Assembly (NCBI GenBank): GCA_031259205.1
Contig: JAIRLS010000222.1
Location: 1 to 20,732, forward strand
Direction of reading: 5' to 3'
DNA from: Bacteroidales bacterium
GTDB taxonomy: Bacteria > Bacteroidota > Bacteroidia > Bacteroidales > UBA4181
DNA: 20,732 nt
The position numbers were made by a program, and so were the translations under genes. Position 1 is the first letter of the stretch; the number at the start of each line of letters is the position of its first letter. Below, piece by piece: positions 14,941 through 20,732 of this stretch. Below the pieces are notes generated by a model. It searched no databases, was not told the origin of the DNA, and was given only the letters and a program-made list of their open reading frames with translations.

Positions 14941-17223
14941 ATGAAATCAATATATTCCGGAATACTGACCGTATTCCTGTCAAGTATTTCGGCGTCCGTA
15001 GCCTTTGGCCAGAAGACGGACGCCAATATCAACGGCCATGTGGTGGACGCACAGACAAACGAACACTTGCCCTATGTGAGCATTTCCCTGAAAGGAACAA
15101 CCATTGGCATCACCACCGATGCTACGGGGCACTACTTCCTGAAAGACATACCGGTGGGAGAATTTACCATCGCGGCGTCGTACGTGGGATACAAGACGAG
15201 CGAGCAAAAAATCACGATAGAAGCCAACCGTACTTTGGAAATCAATTTTGCGCTGGAAGAAGGAAGCCTGTCGTTGAACGAAGTGGTGGTGTCGGCAACC
15301 CGCAACGAAACGAACAGGCGGGAAACGGGCGTCATCGTGAACGTCCTGTCCGGTAAGATGTTTGAAACGGTGGCGTGCAGCAATATGGCCGAAACCATGA
15401 GTTTCCAGCCGGGTTTGCGCGTGGAAACCAACTGCGGTAACTGCGGCACAACGCAATTGCGTATCAACGGTCTGGAAGGTCAATACTCGCAAATATTGCT
15501 CGACAGCCGTCCGATATTCAGTTCGCTGGCGGCGGTCTATGGCTTGGAACAACTGCCCGTTGCCATGATTGAACGGGTGGAAGTCATTCGCGGAGGCGGA
15601 TCCGCTCTGTTCGGCTCGAACGCTATCGGAGGCGTAGTGAACATTATCACCAAAGAGCCGCTACGCAACTCCATCGCCCTGTCCACCACTACCAACATAC
15701 TGAACGACGGCGCAATGGACATGAACACTTCGCTCAACGGCTCGTTCGTGTCGGACGACCACAAGACGGGCGTTTACCTTTTCGGCATGGTGAAAAACCG
15801 CGACCATTACGACCGCAACAACGACGGATTTTCCGACATCCCGCAAATCAACTCCGAAACCACAGGCTTTCGCGGCTACTACCGCACCAGTCCCTTTTCG
15901 CGACTGACGGCGGAATATCACCACATCCACGAAGCGCGGCGCGGAGGAAACAATTTCGACAATCCTCCGCACGAAGCTGACATCGCCGAATATCTCAATC
16001 ACCGGATCGACGGCGGAGGCGTGCATTTCAACATCTTCAGTCCCGACTACAAACACCGCTCCGGCATATACGCCTCCGCCCAGAACATCCGGCGCGACAG
16101 TTATTTCGGCGCGGAACGCCATGCAAACAACTACGGCAACACCTCCGATAAAACTTTTGTTTCGGGCGTGCAGTACACATTCGGTTTCGAGCGGCTGCTC
16201 TCCATGCCTGCCGAACTGACCGCCGGCCTCGAATACAGCTATAACGACCTGCGCGACGCTTACGCGAGCCTGAACCGCAGCATTACGCAGACGACGCACG
16301 TGACGGGCGGATTTCTCCAAAACGAGTGGAAAACGGAACGAACAGGAATATTGATCGGCGTACGTTTCGACAAACACAGCCTGATGAACAGGCCGGTATT
16401 CAGTCCGCGCGGAACGTTGCGTTACAACCCTAATTCGTCGGTAAACCTCCGGGCAAGCTATTCGAGCGGCTACCGCGCGCCGCAAGCCTATAACGAAGAC
16501 TTGCATATCGAAGCGACAGGCGGAACATTGGGATTGATATACCTCGCGCCCGGCCTGAAACCCGAATATTCCCACAGTTTGAGCGCTTCGGCGGATTTGT
16601 ACCGCAGTTTCGGCAAGATGCAAACGAACCTCTTGGCAGAGGGGTTTTACACGCGGCTCAATGATGTGTTTACCTTAGAAAAGACGGGCGAAAACGCTCA
16701 GGGAAACATCATTTACACTCGCCGCAACGCTTCGGGCGCAACCGTCGGAGGGATCAACGTGGAAGCGAAGGCAGGCGTTTCGGGACGGTTTGAAATACAG
16801 GCGGGATACACGCTGCAACAGAGCCGTTACACGCAACCCGAACGATGGTCGAACATGCTGGCGCCGCAGCAAAAGATGTTTCGTGCACCGGACAGTTACG
16901 GCTATTTTACGTCTAACTGGGAGGTAACGCATAATTTCACCGTATCCGTTTTCGGGAATTACACGGGCGCGATGCTCGTACAGCATACGCTCAACAACGT
17001 GGACATGGAAAAACGCACGCCCGATTTTTTCGATATGGGCGTGAAACTCTCGTACCACTTTCATCTGAACAAAACGACAGAGATGAAAGTGAACGGCGGC
17101 GTAAAAAACGTGTTCGACAGCTTTCAGAAAGACCTCGACGCCGGACAGATGAAAGATGCGGCATACGTATATGGCCCGTCGTTTCCGCGAATGGTGTTTC
17201 TGGGCGTAAAAGTGGAGATATAA
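14941..17223 (+). CDS. TonB-dependent outer-membrane receptor, probable metal, metallophore or heme-type substrate
   Basis: The 760-residue product has a signal peptide (about 1-23, cleavage after FGQ), a carboxypeptidase-regulatory-like domain (about 29-110, NINGHVVDAQTNEHLPYVSI), a plug (about 115-240) with the ERVEVIRGGGSALFGSNAIG signature, and a 22-strand-type barrel ending RMVFLGVKVEI. Energy comes from TonB-ExbBD. The plug carries Cys146 and a CxxC at Cys165/Cys168 in the ETNCGNCGTTQLRINGLEG block. In the barrel, YRAP at 511-514 and a degenerate NPNL box APGLKPE at 536-542 flank His522. This arrangement resembles heme receptors such as HmuR, but YRAP/NPNL-like boxes occur in other TonB receptors too. 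There is no SusD partner, which argues against a glycan substrate. The upstream His-rich protein suggests a metal-related role (inference). GC is visibly higher than in neighbouring genes. Confidence 0.88.
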   Translation: MKSIYSGILTVFLSSISASVAFGQKTDANINGHVVDAQTNEHLPYVSISLKGTTIGITTDATGHYFLKDIPVGEFTIAASYVGYKTSEQKITIEANRTLEINFALEEGSLSLNEVVVSATRNETNRRETGVIVNVLSGKMFETVACSNMAETMSFQPGLRVETNCGNCGTTQLRINGLEGQYSQILLDSRPIFSSLAAVYGLEQLPVAMIERVEVIRGGGSALFGSNAIGGVVNIITKEPLRNSIALSTTTNILNDGAMDMNTSLNGSFVSDDHKTGVYLFGMVKNRDHYDRNNDGFSDIPQINSETTGFRGYYRTSPFSRLTAEYHHIHEARRGGNNFDNPPHEADIAEYLNHRIDGGGVHFNIFSPDYKHRSGIYASAQNIRRDSYFGAERHANNYGNTSDKTFVSGVQYTFGFERLLSMPAELTAGLEYSYNDLRDAYASLNRSITQTTHVTGGFLQNEWKTERTGILIGVRFDKHSLMNRPVFSPRGTLRYNPNSSVNLRASYSSGYRAPQAYNEDLHIEATGGTLGLIYLAPGLKPEYSHSLSASADLYRSFGKMQTNLLAEGFYTRLNDVFTLEKTGENAQGNIIYTRRNASGATVGGINVEAKAGVSGRFEIQAGYTLQQSRYTQPERWSNMLAPQQKMFRAPDSYGYFTSNWEVTHNFTVSVFGNYTGAMLVQHTLNNVDMEKRTPDFFDMGVKLSYHFHLNKTTEMKVNGGVKNVFDSFQKDLDAGQMKDAAYVYGPSFPRMVFLGVKVEI

Positions 17224-17260
17224 AAACATTCCCTGTGCGCCGGAACAGCCTGTCAGCATT

Positions 17261-17299
17261 GGTATGCGACAGAGATATGAGGTTTTTTTTGCGCATACC
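17261..17299 (+). repeat. 8-bp perfect inverted repeat after the TonB receptor gene
   Basis: GGTATGCG (17261-17268) and CGCATACC (17292-17299) are perfect reverse complements enclosing 23 nt that include a run of eight T. It might act as a terminator of the receptor gene, but the T-run is in the loop rather than after the stem. Confidence 0.4.
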
Positions 17300-17313
17300 C
17301 CATATCCGGAAAA

Positions 17314-17355
17314 TTGTCGTCCCCCAAGGGAAAGTTGCCGTCATCCTCCGGAAAG
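17314..17355. repeat. Two tandem imperfect 21-bp units
   Basis: The units 17314-17334 and 17335-17355 agree at about 15 of 21 positions, both starting TTG.CGTC and ending GGAAAG. A partial third unit ending TCCGGAAAA may precede them. They lie in the 212-nt gap between the convergent TonB receptor and queG genes. Confidence 0.35.
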
Positions 17356-17364
17356 GGCTACCTC

Positions 17365-17381
17365 TTTTTTGAGACGCTATG
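17365..17381. repeat. Solo copy of the palindrome-cassette end motif
   Basis: TTTTTTGAGACGCTATG here differs by one base from the left end of the palindrome cassette at 19985-20001 (TTTTTTGAGGCGCTATG). No matching right end or hairpin cluster is seen near it, so it may be a remnant or a chance partial match. Confidence 0.4.
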
Positions 17382-17435
17382 GATCAGTGGGAAGCGGCTG
17401 ATTTTATTGTATTTCCTTTCCATGAAGGGGCGTTT

Positions 17436-18317
17436 TTATTGGAATTTCGGGTTAGTTCCGGCGAGGTTTCGTTGAATGGATACGATACCGGCGCGTTGCA
17501 GGGGTGAAGATTCGGTCAGCCGGTTAAATTCTTCACTGGAAAGTTGAGTCCATTCTTCTTCGGTTTTTTCCAGAAGGAGCCTGTTCGGTTCAAATTCGGG
17601 GATACAGGCAGGTTGCGCCTTTTTGTTCCACGGGCAGGCGTCCTGACAGATGTCGCAGCCGAACAGCCGCCGGTGCAGTGACTGTGACGGGGGCAAGTCG
17701 CCTTTATGTTCGATAGTCAGGTAGGAGAGGCAACGGCGGGCGTCTACTACACGGGGAGCAACAATAGCCTTTGTCGGGCAGGCGTCCATACAGCGAGTGC
17801 AGCATCCGCAGCGGTTGACAATGGGACTGTCCGGTTCGAGGTCGAGGTCGAGAAACAGTTCGCCGAGGAAAATGTACGAGCCGAAGCGCGGATGAATGGT
17901 CAGCGAGTGTTTGCCCGTCCATCCCAACCCGCTGCGTTCCGCCCATGCGTGTTCCATCACCGGTGCGGAATCGGTAAATGCGCGTCCCGATACTTTTCCG
18001 TAGCGGTTGCGGAGGGAGGTCAGCAAAAGGCGGAGCATTTTTTTCACCACGATGTGATAATCCGTTCCGTAGGCATATTTGGCGATTTGCGGCAGTTCGG
18101 GACGCTGTCGTACACGCGGGAAGTAGTTTACCGCCAGCGACGCCACCGTCCGGGTATGTTCTGCCAGCAGTGAGGGTTGGGTACGTTTTTCGACATGGCG
18201 CGTCATGTAGGTCATTGTTCCGTGCATTCCGGCCTCCAGCCATCGGTTCAAATGCCGCCGCTCGGCGGTTAGATCCGTTGCCCGTGCGATGCGGCAATCG
18301 GCGAAACCGATTCGCAA
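17436..18317 (-). CDS. queG: Epoxyqueuosine reductase
   Basis: QueG performs the last step of queuosine biosynthesis, reducing epoxyqueuosine in tRNA with a cobalamin and two 4Fe-4S clusters. Numbered from the TTG at 18317, the product has 293 residues. The catalytic Asp116 lies in FTDSAPVMEHAWAERSGLGW. Ferredoxin-type clusters use Cys170, 173, 176 and 180 (CGCCTRCMDACPTKA) and Cys196, 221, 224 and 228 (CDICQDACPW). No ATG or GTG is found upstream in this frame before a stop. The upstream codons read SLFIKEEALRIGF, which resembles the usual N-terminal helix of the family, so translation may begin 7 or more codons earlier at a CTG (18338) or ATT. AAGGAAGAGG just before the TTG could also serve it. 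The gene lies 52 nt after mazG. Confidence 0.93.
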   Translation of the reverse strand: MRIGFADCRIARATDLTAERRHLNRWLEAGMHGTMTYMTRHVEKRTQPSLLAEHTRTVASLAVNYFPRVRQRPELPQIAKYAYGTDYHIVVKKMLRLLLTSLRNRYGKVSGRAFTDSAPVMEHAWAERSGLGWTGKHSLTIHPRFGSYIFLGELFLDLDLEPDSPIVNRCGCCTRCMDACPTKAIVAPRVVDARRCLSYLTIEHKGDLPPSQSLHRRLFGCDICQDACPWNKKAQPACIPEFEPNRLLLEKTEEEWTQLSSEEFNRLTESSPLQRAGIVSIQRNLAGTNPKFQ

Positions 18318-18369
18318 AGCCTCTTCCTTGATGAACAGTGACGGGATAATAAGGATGATAAATAATGAT

Positions 18370-19176
18370 TTATGCCGGAGTGTCGTCGTTTTTTTTCGCT
18401 TCTTCCCAGATGATGTTCATTTCGTCCAGCGATATGCCGGTTAGCGGTCTGCCCTCCCGGATGGTTTTCTGTTCGAGATAATCGAACCGTTTGATAAATT
18501 TCCGGTTGGTGCGTTCGAGGGCTGCCTCGGGATCGATACCGTACAGACGCGCCGCATTGACAATCGAAAAGAGCAGATCCCCAAATTCGTCTTCTATCCG
18601 GTTAGCGTCCATCCGGTCAATTTCCTGTTTCAGTTCGCCGAGTTCCTCGTTCACTTTGTCCCATACCTGTTCGCGCCGGTCCCAGTCGAACCCTGCAGAC
18701 CGTACTTTGTCCTGAACTCTCAGCGCTTTCACCATGGCGGGCAATGATTTCGGCACGCCTGCAAGGACAGAGCGGTTGCCTTCCTTTATTTTCAGTTTTT
18801 CCCAATTGGTTTTCACCTCCTCATCGTCATCGACCGGCACATCTCCGAATACGTGCGGATGGCGAAAAATCAACTTTTCGCACAGCCCGTCAATGACGTC
18901 TTTGATGGTGAACTCGCCTGTCTCGGAAGCAATTTTCGCATAGAACACGATGTGCAGCAAAATGTCGCCCAACTCTTTACGGATGTCGTTCATGTCCTTT
19001 TCGAGGATAGCGCCGGCAAGTTCGTAGGTCTCCTCAATGGTGAGGTGCCGCAGGCTTTCGAAGGTTTGTTTTTTGTCCCACGGACATTTTTCACGCAATT
19101 CGTCCATGATGTCTATCAGTCGGCCGAAAGATTCCAAGGTGGACAACTCCGTTGTATTTATTTTATTTTCAGACAT
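18370..19176 (-). CDS. mazG: Nucleoside triphosphate pyrophosphohydrolase MazG
   Basis: MazG hydrolyses NTPs and dNTPs to monophosphates and pyrophosphate, removing aberrant nucleotides and influencing ppGpp levels in some bacteria. The 268-residue product is a full two-module MazG. The N-terminal module has CPWDKKQTFESLRHLTIEE, the metal-binding EETYE at 48-52 and ELGD at 69-72. The C-terminal module has EELGEL and the second EDEFGDLLFSIVNAAR. The sequence VFGDVPVDDDEEV links them. Its ATG at 19176 is 2 nt after the stop of the upstream membrane-protein gene, so the two are tightly co-transcribed, and queG follows after 52 nt. Confidence 0.95.
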   Translation of the reverse strand: MSENKINTTELSTLESFGRLIDIMDELREKCPWDKKQTFESLRHLTIEETYELAGAILEKDMNDIRKELGDILLHIVFYAKIASETGEFTIKDVIDGLCEKLIFRHPHVFGDVPVDDDEEVKTNWEKLKIKEGNRSVLAGVPKSLPAMVKALRVQDKVRSAGFDWDRREQVWDKVNEELGELKQEIDRMDANRIEDEFGDLLFSIVNAARLYGIDPEAALERTNRKFIKRFDYLEQKTIREGRPLTGISLDEMNIIWEEAKKNDDTPA

Positions 19177-19178
19177 AT

Positions 19179-19805
19179 TTAATCGGGAAAAACATAAATG
19201 GTCTTTTTTATCGTTTCATTTTCGCTGTTGACCAGTTCGATGGTTTTGGGGATGCGTCGCGGACTTAGCTTGACGCTCATGAACAGTCCGGCAATAAAGG
19301 AAACCAGCAGCAGTCCCAGCGTGTAGTAGGAGAGCGGATCTATGAAGTGGTAAACGGCGTTCACGGCAATGATCTGGAGTAGAGAGAAGACTGCGCGGGC
19401 GGCAATCCAACTGTATGCCTCCATCCGGTAAAGAGCGATACCGATTAGCAGGAGAATATCCAACAATAGGTTGAAGAGGACGAAAAAGACATTGAGAAAT
19501 TCGAGTTCGACGGCATAATCCGAATCGGCGAGGGAGAACCAATCGGGGAAAAACAACTTGGCCAGCAGCAGCAGGTCAAACACAAAAATCGACAATAAAA
19601 GGACGAACACCGCCACATTGCAATAGAAATACTTCTTTTTCATTGTCACAGACGGCGTCGATTCCAACGTCTTTATGATAAACATGTTCTCCCTGTATTT
19701 TTTCAACAGGTCTTCCAGAATTTTCTGTTTGGGTTCGCCGTTACCCACCCGGAGTTTAATTTCTTTCCTGATCCGGGTCTTTTCGTTTAACTCGTTTTTC
19801 AACAT
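19179..19805 (-). CDS. Four-TM membrane protein of unknown function
   Basis: I do not recognise a characterised family. The 208-residue product starts with about 55 charged residues (NELNEKTRIRKEIKLRVGNG, then KQKILEDLLKKYRENM) that could form a cytoplasmic amphipathic helix. Four hydrophobic segments follow at about 60-86, 101-126, 133-153 and 160-178, and then a charged tail. It is the first gene of a tight unit with mazG (2-nt gap) and queG and has its own -33/-7 pair upstream. Co-transcription alone does not imply a shared function. Confidence 0.8.
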   Translation of the reverse strand: MLKNELNEKTRIRKEIKLRVGNGEPKQKILEDLLKKYRENMFIIKTLESTPSVTMKKKYFYCNVAVFVLLLSIFVFDLLLLAKLFFPDWFSLADSDYAVELEFLNVFFVLFNLLLDILLLIGIALYRMEAYSWIAARAVFSLLQIIAVNAVYHFIDPLSYYTLGLLLVSFIAGLFMSVKLSPRRIPKTIELVNSENETIKKTIYVFPD

Positions 19806-19851
19806 AAAAATCCAAATTTACGCTCCTTCCCGTTAGGGATGAAATAAATTG

Positions 19852-19880
19852 CAAAGTTAGTATTTTCTTTCTTATTTCAA
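19852..19880 (-). promoter_or_regulatory. Candidate promoter of the membrane protein-mazG-queG operon
   Basis: On the minus strand TTG (19878-19880, preceded by GGT) and TAACTTTG (19852-19859, a full TAnnTTTG match) are 18 nt apart, slightly shorter than the usual 19-21. The start codon follows 46 nt downstream of the -7. Confidence 0.5.
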
Positions 19881-19983
19881 ACCGAAGGTAAAATTGATTT
19901 TTCCCGTCCTTTTCCGGCAGGAAGAAGTACAAAGTTTTCGGCAAGTCTTTCGGCGAAATGATTTTATCTGGAGGGGGAGATTC

Positions 19984-20306
19984 TTTTTTTGAGGCGCTAT
20001 GAAAAATAATTCTTCCGACCTCCACGAAGGCGCGTCTGTAGAGACGCACGGCGTGCGTCTAAAAACGCTTTGGAGAATGCGGAACGTCCTGAAAGGACGT
20101 AACTTTCATAACCGCAGGTCAACGACCTGCGGAAACGCTCTCCGTAGCTTCTTCTGCCTGAATTTTCAATTCAGGCAGCCGCACTGCTGCGGGATGCCTC
20201 CTTTCCGCCGGTCAGCGACCGGCGGTGATGAAAAGGGATGGGAAGAAAGCGGGAAACAAAACACGGATGGAACAGTCCACTGACCGATAGCGCCTCACCA
20301 AAAAAA
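19984..20306. mobile_element. Palindrome-rich cassette bounded by inverted repeats
   Basis: The ends are TTTTTTT-GAGGCGCTAT (19984-20000) and its near reverse complement ATAGCGCCTC-ACC-AAAAAAA (20287-20306). Inside lie six compact perfect hairpins: 20042-20060 (stem AGACGCAC, loop GGC), 20084-20100 (ACGTCCT, GAA), 20112-20132 (CCGCAGGTC, AAC), 20154-20178 (CTGCCTGAATT, TTC), 20179-20192 (CCGCA, loop CTGC) and 20205-20225 (CCGCCGGTC, AGC). Five of six have 3-nt loops. No target duplication is evident and no transposase is encoded, so mobility is inference. With its AT-rich flanks the cassette fills most of the 511-nt gap between the C11 peptidase and the membrane-protein operon. Confidence 0.6.
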
Positions 20307-20316
20307 TTAACCGATT

Positions 20317-20732
20317 TTATGCCGACGCGGATTCGCAGGCGACAACCCTGTCATTGGTAAGAACGAAGCCATCCGCCTGTGGAAAGGCTTTGGAGATAAA
20401 ATCCCCAAAGTCGAATACATACCGCTCGTTATATCCGTCTAACCGCTGCACCGATGCGCGGTCGAAAGCCGTCATATCAAAGGGCTGCCCTGCAATGAGG
20501 CGGGCTGTCGCCGTTGCCAGCGCCTCTATTTCGCGCGTGTCTGTTACCGAGATGGTGGCGGAACGGTAGGCGCCTTCCAGCCGGTTGTAATAATCGAAAT
20601 ACTTTTGTGCAATCCGCGCGGGATTTACTTCGGACGCCAGCAGTTCGGGAATGATCAGGTCGTAAGGAAAGCCTTCGTAGATGGTTTCCGTGGGAGAAGC
20701 GATCAGGCAGTCCGTTTTGTCCTTCAATTCGT
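20317..20732 (-). CDS. Clostripain-family (C11) cysteine peptidase, C-terminal part
   Basis: The frame is open to the window edge, so only the last 137 or so residues are present. The segment ELKDKTDCLIASPTETIYEG then FPYD matches what follows the catalytic Cys in C11 peptidases (DACLM..EVAYELRD.TDY..ASPTE in the family). Downstream are PELLASEVNPARIAQKYFDY, EGAYRSATISVTD and a YNERYVFDFGDFISKAFP block. The TTG at 20727 is not taken as a start, because the family homology runs through it. In Bacteroidales such proteins are often secreted or lipid-anchored proteases; the signal peptide and catalytic His and Cys would lie outside this window. Confidence 0.75.
   Translation of the reverse strand, partial: ELKDKTDCLIASPTETIYEGFPYDLIIPELLASEVNPARIAQKYFDYYNRLEGAYRSATISVTDTREIEALATATARLIAGQPFDMTAFDRASVQRLDGYNERYVFDFGDFISKAFPQADGFVLTNDRVVACESASA

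Noticed and set aside
15661..16623. Open frame of 320 codons on the minus strand
   Set aside because: It is a shadow of the high-GC TonB receptor gene on the opposite strand, with no recognisable protein features.
19756..20049. 97-codon minus-strand frame upstream of the membrane-protein gene
   Set aside because: It runs over a good TAACTTTG promoter and into the next gene in another frame, and resembles no family.
19999..20283. 94-codon frame across the palindrome cassette
   Set aside because: The codons are produced by the palindromes; it has no ribosome site or protein-like composition. Gene callers may annotate it wrongly.
20725..20727. TTG at 20727 as start of the C11 peptidase
   Set aside because: The frame continues to the window edge and family similarity runs through this codon, so it is an internal Leu of a truncated gene.

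Overview
The window is a chromosomal segment from a member of the Bacteroidota, most likely order Bacteroidales. The evidence is mixed lineage markers: a TPR/PD40/CRD protein of the PorE type, a SusC-style TonB-dependent receptor with an N-terminal carboxypeptidase-regulatory-like domain, a conserved PorV/FadL-like barrel, a clostripain-family protease, and repeated use of the Bacteroidetes -7 promoter element TAnnTTTG with weak Shine-Dalgarno sites. No rRNA, tRNA, prophage, transposase gene or CRISPR array was found.

Layout. (1) 1-6595, minus strand: a probable gltB-smpB-porE-like operon. Glutamate synthase large subunit is followed 20 nt later by smpB, whose stop overlaps the start of the PorE-like gene as ATGA. 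(2) 6596-7067: divergent promoters for gltB and infC with a 216-bp foldback MITE between them. The MITE has 21-bp terminal inverted repeats and a perfect 7-bp target duplication. (3) 7068-8296, plus strand: the translation operon infC-rpmI-rplT. (4) 8300-11882: two GT51 peptidoglycan glycosyltransferase genes, a class A PBP (minus) and mtgA (plus), diverge from a 526-bp AT-rich intergenic region that carries direct repeats. (5) 11862-14244, minus: an outer-membrane barrel gene, which overlaps the mtgA tail, and cysS. (6) 14368-17223, plus: a small His-rich membrane protein and a TonB-dependent receptor, a probable metal or metallophore uptake pair. (7) 17436-19805, minus: four-TM protein, mazG, queG. 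(8) 19984-20306: a cassette of compact palindromes bounded by inverted repeats. (9) 20317-20732, minus: the C-terminal part of a clostripain-like (C11) peptidase running off the edge.

Most genes are housekeeping: nitrogen assimilation, translation and ribosome rescue, wall synthesis, tRNA charging and queuosine modification, and NTP sanitation. Envelope functions typical of the phylum are interleaved. The most unusual material is non-coding: the MITE between two core promoters, and the palindrome cassette, whose two related hairpins differ by a compensatory base-pair change. The most interesting protein-level signal is the His-rich protein with its adjacent TonB receptor, which carries CxxC in the plug.
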